Source of the DNA: Alistipes sp.
Lineage (GTDB): Bacteria; Bacteroidota; Bacteroidia; Bacteroidales; Rikenellaceae
NCBI GenBank assembly: GCA_017398045.1
Contig: JAFQHI010000013.1
Coordinates: 1 to 46,452, forward strand
Direction of reading: 5' to 3'
Length of the DNA stretch: 46,452 nt
In this document: positions 39,976 to 46,452 of the stretch, piece after piece
Layout: each line of letters opens with the position of its first letter
Numbering within the stretch: the first letter of the stretch is position 1
Notes under the pieces: generated by a model
What the model was told of the DNA's origin: nothing
Databases searched by the model: none
Seen by the model: the letters and a program-made list of their open reading frames with translations, nothing else
Program-made: the position numbers and the translations under genes

Positions 39976-40956
39976 TTAAATCGAGAGAATCTTGACCAGC
40001 TCGAGATGCTCACGCACGATTTGTTTGCGACGTTGAAGTGCCTTGGCGATGGGAACATAAGTGATTTCACCGTTCTGGATGCCAATCATCACGTTGCGCT
40101 GACCCTCCATGAGGGCCTCTACGGCAGCATCACCCATGCGCGAGGCAAGGATGCGGTCGCGAGCCGAGGGGGAACCACCACGCTGGATGTGGCCCAGAAT
40201 CGTGACGCGGGCATCAAACTCCGGGAACTCCTTCTTGACACGCTCGGCCAGAGCCGTGGCACCGCCCGTCTCGGGATTTTCGGCCACAATGACGATGGCC
40301 GAGTTCTTGCTCTTGCGGAAGCCGTGGTTAATCAGCTCGCCCAATTGGTCCACCTCGGTCTCCATCTCGGGAATGATGGCTGCCTCCGAACCCGAAGCCA
40401 GTGCGCTGTAGAGAGCCAGGTAGCCGGCCGTGTGTCCCATCACCTCGACAAAGAACAGTCGCTCGTGCGATGAGGCCGTATCGCGCAGTTTGTCAATAGC
40501 ATCCAGAATCGTATTGAGGGCCGTATCGTAACCAATCGTGTGGTCCGTACCACCCAGGTCGCGGTCAATCGTACCGGGCAGGCCGATAATCGGCACATCG
40601 AACTCCTCGGCAAAAATCTTGGCTCCGGTGAGCGTGCCATCGCCACCAATCACGACCAGCGCATCGATGCCGGCCGCTTTCATGTTCTCGTAAGCCAATT
40701 TGCGGCCTTCGGGGGTGGTGAACTCCCGACAGCGGGCCGTCTTGAGAATCGTACCACCGAGCTGGATGATGTTCGATACGCTGTGCGAGTCGAACGATGC
40801 AATCTCGTTCGTAATCAATCCTTTGTAGCCACGCATGATGCCCTTTACCTGGAACCCGTGGTAAATCGCACTGCGCGTCACGGCACGAATGGCCGCATTC
40901 ATGCCCGGGGCATCACCACCCGAGGTCAATATACCGATACATTTAATGTTTACCAT
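39976..40956 (-). CDS. pfkA: ATP-dependent 6-phosphofructokinase
   Basis: PfkA makes fructose 1,6-bisphosphate, the committed glycolytic step. The 326-residue protein begins [22 protein letters not shown]; the in-frame start 33 bp upstream is less likely. GGDGTLTGA has Gly where pyrophosphate-dependent enzymes carry Asp, and PGTIDRDL has Gly where they have Lys, so ATP is the predicted donor. [24 protein letters not shown] and [14 protein letters not shown] complete the family pattern. A -7 box TACCTTTG lies on the minus strand at 40987-40994, about 30 bp upstream. Confidence 0.94.
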   Translation of the reverse strand: MVNIKCIGILTSGGDAPGMNAAIRAVTRSAIYHGFQVKGIMRGYKGLITNEIASFDSHSVSNIIQLGGTILKTARCREFTTPEGRKLAYENMKAAGIDALVVIGGDGTLTGAKIFAEEFDVPIIGLPGTIDRDLGGTDHTIGYDTALNTILDAIDKLRDTASSHERLFFVEVMGHTAGYLALYSALASGSEAAIIPEMETEVDQLGELINHGFRKSKNSAIVIVAENPETGGATALAERVKKEFPEFDARVTILGHIQRGGSPSARDRILASRMGDAAVEALMEGQRNVMIGIQNGEITYVPIAKALQRRKQIVREHLELVKILSI

Positions 40957-40986
40957 AACTTTTGTTTTTGTATGCACATTTTCGTC

Positions 40987-40994
40987 CAAAGGTA
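40987..40994 (-). promoter_or_regulatory. -7 box of pfkA
   Basis: TACCTTTG on the minus strand, 30 bp before the pfkA ATG. AT-rich GAATTAAGAATT repeats lie just upstream of it. Confidence 0.55.
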
Positions 40995-41110
40995 CGAAAA
41001 TGAATTAAGAATTAAAAATTATGAATTAAGAATAGTGGAATTCAAAATGCGCGGAGGACAAAACGGTTTTCTTTTAATTACCATTTGTCCCCTTTAGCAA
41101 CCTTTGGACC

Positions 41111-41141
41111 AAAAAAAAGCGGCCTGCACGAAAGCAGGCCG
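41111..41141 (-). terminator. Terminator of the decarboxylase gene
   Basis: On the minus strand the stem CGGCCTGC/GCAGGCCG (41120-41127 with 41134-41141) is followed by a run of eight T. It lies just downstream of the stop at 41148. Confidence 0.9.
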
Positions 41142-41147
41142 TTCGGT

Positions 41148-42542
41148 TTAATATCCCAGGATGCGTAGCATCGATCGGTAGGATTGCTCCTTGGCGAAGA
41201 GGCGGGTGTAATACTCGTTGTCGCTCTTGTCGCGGTCGATGATGATGTGTTTCGGGGCGGGAATCAGGCAGTGCTGGATACCTCCGAAGCCGCCTAACGA
41301 CTCCTGGTAGGCTCCCGTGTGGAAGAAACCGATATATTGCGTGTTGCCCTTCTCGAGTTTGGGAAGGAAGATGGCGTTCGTATGCACCTCGGCATTGTAG
41401 AAGTCCTCCGAGTCGCACGTCAGACCACCCAGGAAGACGCGCTGATACTCCTTGTCCCAGTTGTTGATGGGGAGCATGATGAAACGCTGGTTGATACCCC
41501 ACGTGTCGGGCAGGGTGGTGATGAACGACGAGTCAATCATATACCAGTTCTCGCGGTCGTTCTGCTGCTTCTGGTTTACAATCGAGTAGAGGGCCGCGCC
41601 ACTCTCACCGACGGTAAACGAACCAAACTCGGTGAAGATGTTCGGCTCCTCGACATCGTTGCGCTGGCAAATGTTCTTGATTTGGGCGATAATCTCCTCC
41701 GTGAGGTACTCGTAGTCGTAGTTGAAGTCGAGCGAATTCTTCACGGGGAAGCCGCCGCCGATATTCAGGCTGTCCAGCTCGGGGCAAATCTGCTTCAGCT
41801 CACAATAGACGTTCATACACTTCGACAACTCGTTCCAATAGTAGGCCGTGTCGCGGATACCCGTATTGATGAAGAAGTGCAACATCTTGAGCTGGAACTT
41901 CTTGCTCGACTTGATTTTGGCCTTGTAGAAATCGACGATGTCGTTGTAGCGGATGCCGAGACGCGAGGTGTAGAAGTCGAACTTCGGCTCCTCCTCGCAG
42001 GCGATGCGGATGCCCACCTTGCACTTTTTGGTGATGGCGTCGTCGAACAGGTCAATCTCCTCCTTGTTGTCGATGACCGGAATCGTATTCTCGAACCCCT
42101 CGTTCAAGAGTTCGGCAATGCCCTCGACATACTGCGGACGTTTGAAGCCGTTGCAGATGATGTAGCGGTCTTTGTCGAGGATGCCGCCATCATAGAGGGC
42201 CTTGATGATGTGGATATCGTAGGCCGACGAGGTCTCGAGGTGGATATCGTTTTTCATCGCCTCCTCCAGCACGAACGAGAAGTGGCTCGACTTGGTGCAG
42301 TAGCAGTAGTTGTACGAACCGCGGTAGTCGGCTTTGGCCATGGCCACATTGAACATACGCTTGGCGCGGTTGATTTGTTGCGAGATTTTCGGCAGGTAGG
42401 TAATCTTAAGGGGCGTGCCGTACTGCTTAATCAACTCCATCAAAGGAATGTCGTAGAATTGCAGCTCGCCATCCTGCACCGAGAACTCGTCTTGCGGGAA
42501 ATCGAACGTCTGTTCAATCAGGTCGATGTACTTGTCTTTCAT
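41148..42542 (-). CDS. PLP-dependent fold-III decarboxylase, probably arginine decarboxylase
   Basis: A 464-residue enzyme of the alanine-racemase-fold decarboxylases. The PLP lysine is in YCYCTKSSHFSFV, the glycine-rich phosphate loop in LNIGGGFPVK, and the second-subunit catalytic cysteine in GGLTCDSEDF. The protein is shorter than classical SpeA (around 630 residues), though Bacteroidetes commonly carry such a form labelled arginine decarboxylase. The product would be agmatine for polyamine synthesis; diaminopimelate or carboxynorspermidine substrates cannot be ruled out. It stands alone with its own terminator; a 224-bp AT-rich gap separates it from the divergent HU-like gene. Confidence 0.78.
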   Translation of the reverse strand: MKDKYIDLIEQTFDFPQDEFSVQDGELQFYDIPLMELIKQYGTPLKITYLPKISQQINRAKRMFNVAMAKADYRGSYNYCYCTKSSHFSFVLEEAMKNDIHLETSSAYDIHIIKALYDGGILDKDRYIICNGFKRPQYVEGIAELLNEGFENTIPVIDNKEEIDLFDDAITKKCKVGIRIACEEEPKFDFYTSRLGIRYNDIVDFYKAKIKSSKKFQLKMLHFFINTGIRDTAYYWNELSKCMNVYCELKQICPELDSLNIGGGFPVKNSLDFNYDYEYLTEEIIAQIKNICQRNDVEEPNIFTEFGSFTVGESGAALYSIVNQKQQNDRENWYMIDSSFITTLPDTWGINQRFIMLPINNWDKEYQRVFLGGLTCDSEDFYNAEVHTNAIFLPKLEKGNTQYIGFFHTGAYQESLGGFGGIQHCLIPAPKHIIIDRDKSDNEYYTRLFAKEQSYRSMLRILGY

Positions 42543-42714
42543 AATCCGTAATGGGCGGGTTTTGGATGAAAAATAAATCTAACTCGATTACATTGGAAAA
42601 ATTTTGCCAAAGTAACTCGATTGGATTTGTCGAAATACGACGATGCAAATTAGGTGAATAAATTTGAGAAAAGCAACACTTCGCCCCATTATTTTGAAAA
42701 TAGGTGTGCGAATC

Positions 42715-42745
42715 TTGTTTTTTTACGTGAAAATGGGTATTTTTG
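42715..42745 (+). promoter_or_regulatory. Promoter of the HU-like membrane protein operon
   Basis: TTG (42715-42717), a 20-bp spacer and TATTTTTG (42738-42745) match the Bacteroidetes consensus; the ATG follows 21 bp later at 42767. Confidence 0.65.
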
Positions 42746-42766
42746 ACCCCTGAAAAGAGCGTAAAT

Positions 42767-43555
42767 ATGTTGATTCGCATCATAGAACAATATTTGGAGA
42801 GCCACAAGCGGCTTGTTGTTCCGCAGCTGGGGGCTTTCCTGGTGAAGGAGGAGCCGCGCACGGTGGTCTTCTCGGAGCTGTTGCGCCGCGATGACGGGGT
42901 GTTGCAGGGGCTGTTGGTGGCCCGCGGTATGTCGGAGGTGGCGGCCCGTGGCGAGATAGACCGCCTGGTCTATGAGGTGCGCCATGCCATCGAGGCAGGG
43001 GAGCGTTTCTACCTCTCCGACTTTGGCGAGTTCTACCCGGGGCGGCAGGGAACCATCCTCTTTGAGTTCCATCCCCGCCTGAGTGTTGTGCCGGAGGCTC
43101 CGGTTGAAATTATCCCCGATTTAATCGAAAAGGTGCGCCCCGAGCCGCGTCATGCGGAGCAGAAGCGGGCCGATGTGGTTGAGCCGCATCCCGTCGAACC
43201 GCAACAACCCGTCTGGTCCGAGACGACCGAGGAGGAGGCGATGGACGAGGAAGAGGATGTAGTCGAGATTGCCGAGGAGGAGTTGCTGGGTACGGAAGAA
43301 AAGCCCGTGGAACGCACCTCGAAGGCGACCCGTCGTGCAGCTCCGTCGCGCCGACATAAACCCGTCAAAGGGAAGAAGCAACCCGATTATTTCCTCTGGG
43401 TGGCCATTACGGCAGGCGTGATTGCCCTCCTGGCTATCGCATTCGGTATCTATAACGAGACGACGAATGTGGCCGAAGAGGAGCCGATGGAAATGTATGA
43501 ACCGCTTATCGAGACGGCTGCACAAAGTGACCCCTACGGTGAGTTAAACGAATAA
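42767..43555 (+). CDS. HU-CCDC81-like domain protein with one membrane segment
   Basis: A 262-residue protein. The first 100 residues (IRIIEQYLESHKRLVVPQLGAFLVKEE, followed by a second HU-like part ending LSDFGEFY) look like the bacterial HU-CCDC81 domain pair found in Bacteroidetes. A long acidic, Pro/Glu-rich linker follows, then a basic patch (RRAAPSRRHKPVKGKKQ) and a membrane helix near 207-229, so the N-terminal domain faces the cytoplasm. Relatives often end in a SPOR domain; here the tail is short and lacks one. It may link DNA or the division machinery to the envelope, but the role is unproven. A sigma-54 activator follows after 10 bp. Confidence 0.72.
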   Translation: MLIRIIEQYLESHKRLVVPQLGAFLVKEEPRTVVFSELLRRDDGVLQGLLVARGMSEVAARGEIDRLVYEVRHAIEAGERFYLSDFGEFYPGRQGTILFEFHPRLSVVPEAPVEIIPDLIEKVRPEPRHAEQKRADVVEPHPVEPQQPVWSETTEEEAMDEEEDVVEIAEEELLGTEEKPVERTSKATRRAAPSRRHKPVKGKKQPDYFLWVAITAGVIALLAIAFGIYNETTNVAEEEPMEMYEPLIETAAQSDPYGELNE

Positions 43556-43565
43556 ATTGTCGCAC

Positions 43566-44768
43566 ATGACCGAAATTACCACAGTCAAACAACGCTTCGG
43601 CATCATCGGCACCTCCGAACTGCTCGACAGAGCTTTGGAGGTGGCTCTGCGTGTCGCCTCGACCGATTTGACGGTCCTCGTGACGGGCGAGAGCGGTGTG
43701 GGTAAGGAGTTCTTTCCGCAGGTCATCCACGCCTATTCGGCCCGCAAGCACAACAAATACATTGCCGTAAACTGCGCGGCCATTCCCGAAGGGACGATAG
43801 ATTCGGAGCTTTTCGGCCACGAGAAGGGTGCCTTCACCGGAGCGGTCGATAGCCGCAAGGGGTACTTCGAGGAGGCCGACGGCGGTACGATTTTTCTGGA
43901 CGAGGTGGCCGAACTTCCGCTGCCGACGCAGGCGCGACTGTTGCGTGTCTTGCAGTCGGGCGAATTTATCCGTGTCGGCTCGTCGAAGGTGCAGAAGACC
44001 AATGTGCGTGTCGTGGCGGCTACGAATGTCCATCTGCAACAGGCTATTTTGGAGGGGCGTTTCCGCGAAGATTTGTTCTATCGCCTATCTACGGTGCCGA
44101 TTGCGGTGCCGGCCCTGCGTGAGCGCAAACGCGATATTCCGTTGCTGTTTCGTAAGTTCGCGTCGGATGTGGCGGTGCAGTATCGGATGCCGGCCATCGT
44201 CTTGGACGATTCGGCCCGCGAACTGCTGATGAATTACTATTGGCGGGGCAATATCCGCCAACTGAAGAATGTGGCCGAGCAGATTTCGGCCATCGAACCC
44301 GTGCGTACCATCTCGGCCGAGGTGCTGGCGAAGTATCTGCCCGAGGTGAATACCTCCCATCCGGCCACGATGCGCGGTGCGGGTGGTGCGTCGGCCGACT
44401 TCTCAAACGAGCGGGAGTTGCTCTATAAACTGCTCTTCGATATGCGGGCCGAAATTGGTGACCTGAAGCGTATGGTGGCCGAGTTGATGCACCGTGCCGC
44501 AGGCCAACCCATGGAGCCGCAACGCGATGTGAAGGCGTTGTTGCCGAGTGTGATGCCGCGCTATGAAGAGCCTGTGGATGAGGGCTTTGCCGAGACCGAG
44601 GAGGTGGAGGATGAGCCGCGCGAAAGGACCAAAGCCGATGTACAGCGCGAGCAGATTCTGCGTGCTTTGCGACGCAACAACGGTCGTCGCAAGGAGGCGG
44701 CTGCCGACCTCTTTATGTCGGAAAGAACGCTCTATCGTAAAATCAAAGAGTTAGGAATAGAAGAGTAA
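43566..44768 (+). CDS. Sigma-54-dependent transcriptional activator without receiver domain
   Basis: A 400-residue bacterial enhancer-binding protein. The AAA+ domain begins almost at the N-terminus: Walker A GESGVGKE (41-48), the sigma-54 contact loop GAFTGA (88-93), Walker B near 106-117 (GGTIFLDEV), and an arginine finger in GRFREDLFYRL. The C-terminus is a Fis-type helix-turn-helix (RRKEAAADLFMSERTLYRKIKEL). With no input domain it may be constitutively active or controlled by partners or expression level. It precedes lptE by 4 bp. I looked for but cannot confidently place a -24/-12 sigma-54 promoter in the window. Confidence 0.92.
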   Translation: MTEITTVKQRFGIIGTSELLDRALEVALRVASTDLTVLVTGESGVGKEFFPQVIHAYSARKHNKYIAVNCAAIPEGTIDSELFGHEKGAFTGAVDSRKGYFEEADGGTIFLDEVAELPLPTQARLLRVLQSGEFIRVGSSKVQKTNVRVVAATNVHLQQAILEGRFREDLFYRLSTVPIAVPALRERKRDIPLLFRKFASDVAVQYRMPAIVLDDSARELLMNYYWRGNIRQLKNVAEQISAIEPVRTISAEVLAKYLPEVNTSHPATMRGAGGASADFSNERELLYKLLFDMRAEIGDLKRMVAELMHRAAGQPMEPQRDVKALLPSVMPRYEEPVDEGFAETEEVEDEPRERTKADVQREQILRALRRNNGRRKEAAADLFMSERTLYRKIKELGIEE

Positions 44769-44772
44769 TGCT

Positions 44773-45282
44773 ATGATAAAACGAATCATTGCCTTTGTGG
44801 CAGCGGCCGTGTTGATGACAAGCTGCGGCGTGGCTATCAAATATTCGCTTTCGGGAGCCTCGATTCCGCCCGATGCCAAGACCTTTTCGGTGGCCTATTT
44901 CCCGAATAACGCCACGATGGTTTCGCCCATCCTCTCCTCGACCCTGACCGATGCGTTGGTCGATATCTTCTCGCGTCGCACGCGCCTGCAACAGGTCGAA
45001 GAGGGCGGTGATTTCGCCTTCGAGGGTGAGATTACGAATTATACCTCGACCACCTCGTCCGTGTCGTCGGATGATTATGCCCTGTTGAACCGCCTGACGA
45101 TCACCGTCAAGGTGCGCTTTACGAATGCCATCGACGAGACGATGTCTTTCAATAAGACCTTCACGGCTTATGAGGATTACGACTCGACGCAGCTCCTGAC
45201 CGAGGTGGAGGGTACGCTGATTCCCGAAATTGTCGATAAATTGGTGACCGATATCTTTATGGAGTCGGCTTCAAACTGGTAA
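44773..45282 (+). CDS. lptE: LptE-family outer-membrane lipoprotein
   Basis: LptE plugs the LptD barrel and helps insert lipopolysaccharide in the outer leaflet. The 169-residue protein starts with a lipoprotein signal peptide whose lipobox cysteine is C18 (VLMTSC). The body GVAIKYSLSGASIPPDAKTFSVAYFPNNA followed by LTDALVDIFSRRTRLQQV is the typical Bacteroidetes LptE pattern. It lies 4 bp after the sigma-54 activator and 3 bp before the next gene, so it is in an operon. lptD is not in the window. Confidence 0.85.
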   Translation: MIKRIIAFVAAAVLMTSCGVAIKYSLSGASIPPDAKTFSVAYFPNNATMVSPILSSTLTDALVDIFSRRTRLQQVEEGGDFAFEGEITNYTSTTSSVSSDDYALLNRLTITVKVRFTNAIDETMSFNKTFTAYEDYDSTQLLTEVEGTLIPEIVDKLVTDIFMESASNW

Positions 45283-45285
45283 AAC

Positions 45286-45771
45286 ATGGCCGAGTTGAAC
45301 GAACTTTTTGCCGACCCGCGGCGTGTTGAAACGCTCTCCGAGGAGGCCTTCGGAAAGCTCTTTGCGGCCTTTCCGTGGTACCGTCCGTTGCAGTGCGAAG
45401 CGGCAAGACGCGGGGTTACGATGCACCCTGCCACGCATCTTGTAAAACCTTGGCGTTCCGAGGGTTTGACCGGTGCGTCGGTGTACGATGCCGCAGCGTT
45501 GATGTATCTTTCGACGGACGATGTGATTGATAAATTTCTGCTCACCGAAGAGCTGCGTATCGTGGCCGAGGAGGGTGAGCCGGAGGGCGATTTGAAGCTC
45601 GAGGCCGACCTTACGGAGGAGGAGGAGTTGGTGAGCGAAGAGTTGGCCGAAATCTATCTCGCTCAAGGGCTTCGAGAGGAGGCAAAAGCAATTTATCGCA
45701 AATTAAGTTTGCTAAATCCCGAAAAAAGTATTTACTTTGCCGAGTTAATTGCGAAAATCGAGAAACAATAA
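45286..45771 (+). CDS. Conserved protein of unknown function, TPR-like C-terminus
   Basis: A 161-residue acidic, soluble protein without signal peptide. The last 40 residues (SEELAEIYLAQGLREEAKAIYRKLSLLNPEKSIYFAELIAKIE) look like one TPR-type helical hairpin. The N-terminal 100 residues are not recognised, apart from a FPWYRPLQ element. The gene is packed between lptE (3 bp) and secG (17 bp), so it may support envelope biogenesis or secretion as an adaptor, but that is a guess from position. Confidence 0.7.
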   Translation: MAELNELFADPRRVETLSEEAFGKLFAAFPWYRPLQCEAARRGVTMHPATHLVKPWRSEGLTGASVYDAAALMYLSTDDVIDKFLLTEELRIVAEEGEPEGDLKLEADLTEEEELVSEELAEIYLAQGLREEAKAIYRKLSLLNPEKSIYFAELIAKIEKQ

Positions 45772-45788
45772 ATTAAAAACTTAACGAT

Positions 45789-46145
45789 ATGTTATACACG
45801 ATTTGCATTGTTCTGATTCTGATTGCCAGCGTTTTGATTATCCTGGCTGTATTGGTTCAGAGCCCCAAAAGCGGCATGGCCGCCAACTTCGGCGCATCGA
45901 ATCAGGTGATGGGCGTGCGCGAGACGACGAACTTTTTGGAGAAGTTCACCTGGACGATGGCTGTGGCTATCCTGGTATTGAGCCTCGTAGCTACGACGGC
46001 CATGGATAGCGGCCGCGTAGCCGAGTCGAACAGCTCGATTGCGAAGGATGCTGCTGCCCTGCAGGAGCGCGTGCTGGAGGCCGAGACGGCTATCCCGCAG
46101 GCCGAGATTCCGGTTGAGGTGGTTGAGGAGACCCCTGCCGAGTAA
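45789..46145 (+). CDS. secG: Preprotein translocase subunit SecG
   Basis: SecG is the small non-essential subunit of the SecYEG channel. The 118 residues contain two membrane helices (about 3-22 and 55-75) joined by the typical loop VQSPKSGMAANFGASNQVMGVRETTNFLEK. The C-terminal extension is acidic and Glu-rich (...AEIPVEVVEETPAE), as in other Bacteroidetes SecG proteins, which are longer than the E. coli form is in its core. It is last in the operon and is followed by a strong terminator. Confidence 0.93.
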   Translation: MLYTICIVLILIASVLIILAVLVQSPKSGMAANFGASNQVMGVRETTNFLEKFTWTMAVAILVLSLVATTAMDSGRVAESNSSIAKDAAALQERVLEAETAIPQAEIPVEVVEETPAE

Positions 46146-46167
46146 CAAGGCTTACAAAATGAAAGAG

Positions 46168-46199
46168 ATTGCCATCCCGATGGGGTGGCAATTTTTTTT
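46168..46199 (+). terminator. Intrinsic terminator of the secG operon
   Basis: ATTGCCATCCC (46168-46178) pairs with GGGGTGGCAAT (46182-46192, one G-T pair) and is followed by a T-run. Confidence 0.9.
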
Positions 46200-46240
46200 G
46201 TGGTTGGCGAGAAGGCGGAAAGGCGGAAAGGGCGAGAAGG

Positions 46241-46310
46241 GCAGCTAAAGGTTGCTAAAGGTTGCTAAAGGTTGCTAAAGGTTGCTAAAGGTTGCTAAAG
46301 GTTGCTAAAG
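46241..46310 (+). repeat. 10-bp minisatellite GTTGCTAAAG
   Basis: Six perfect GTTGCTAAAG units (46251-46310) preceded by one variant unit, GCAGCTAAAG. The same unit forms the array at about 32495-32558. Purine-rich GAAGGCGGAAAGG sequence precedes it. Confidence 0.9.
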
Positions 46311-46379
46311 GAGGTAATGTTGCCAAAAAGGGCTGCTGGGTTAACAAATAACAGGCTGAATATTTGTTAATTACGAGTG

Positions 46380-46425
46380 AAAAAGAGAGATTAGTAGAAA
46401 CGCGTTTCTACTAATCTCTCTTTTT
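46380..46425. terminator. Perfect 46-bp palindrome, probable bidirectional terminator
   Basis: The 23-bp arms meet at the central CG of ACGCGT without any mismatch, and the ends are A5 and T5. It resembles a bidirectional terminator with a very long stem; its next downstream gene lies outside the window. The rest of 46146-46452 holds only the secG terminator and the minisatellite. Confidence 0.75.
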
Positions 46426-46452
46426 ATGGCAAAAATACGGCATCAAAGGTGT

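Noticed and set aside
42543-42766. Structured RNA between the decarboxylase and HU-like genes
   Set aside because: The gap is AT-rich with a good promoter for the HU-like gene but no long complementary segments that I could find.

Overview
The window looks like a chromosomal housekeeping segment from a member of the Bacteroidales, most likely Alistipes or a close relative (Rikenellaceae). The genus is an inference from overall protein similarity and a fairly GC-rich coding style; the order is better supported. Many genes are preceded by the Bacteroidetes -7 box TAnnTTTG, some with TTG or TTTG about 20 bp upstream, and Shine-Dalgarno sites are weak or absent. Several families are typical of the phylum: a DUF4254 protein, an HU-CCDC81-like membrane protein, an S9B dipeptidyl peptidase, an LptE lipoprotein and a fused PurSLQ-type PurL. 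I see no rRNA, tRNA, insertion sequence, prophage or CRISPR array.

Layout. (1) 157-3299: pyrimidine genes pyrF, a small glutaredoxin-like gene, pyrE, then after a repeat-filled gap pyrB. This PyrB carries a PyrI-type zinc domain at its C-terminus. (2) 3687-4199, minus: a small outer-membrane barrel protein with a roughly 250-nt, strongly folded leader. (3) 4658-16784: a complete de novo purine operon, purE-purL-purC-purF-purM-purN-purH-purD-folD, preceded by a promoter, a short open frame and a terminator-like hairpin. It covers every step from PRPP to IMP; purK is absent, and folD supplies the formyl-folate used by PurN and PurH. (4) 17148-23754: a nitroreductase, a small membrane protein, a membrane-bound LytTR regulator, malate dehydrogenase, GcvH, BirA, and dapD facing lysC across overlapping divergent promoters. 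(5) 24391-33315: a DUF4435 protein opposite an SUI1-family factor, a large metallopeptidase-like surface protein, penicillin-binding protein 1A, asd and an apparently exported superoxide dismutase. (6) 33371-42542: dipeptidyl peptidase, an unknown protein and a LysM glucosaminidase in one minus operon; DUF4254 overlapping a GT9 glycosyltransferase; a PfkB kinase with pfkA; and an arginine-decarboxylase-like enzyme. (7) 42767-46145: an HU-like membrane protein, a sigma-54 activator, lptE, an unknown protein and secG.

The protein genes are mostly ordinary. The unusual content lies between them. At least three families of palindromic elements of about 60-115 bp occur, one of them expanded into a 203-bp tandem array whose unit is itself a diverged dimer. 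There are also 10-bp minisatellites (GTTGCTAAAG / AGCACCYTTA), an exact 85-bp direct duplication, a 37-bp inverted repeat running through the purH stop codon, and a perfect 46-bp palindrome near the right edge. The observations most worth following up are the PyrB-zinc-domain fusion, the structured leader of the barrel gene, the purE leader, and the dimeric repeat array with paired-base variation in its hairpins.
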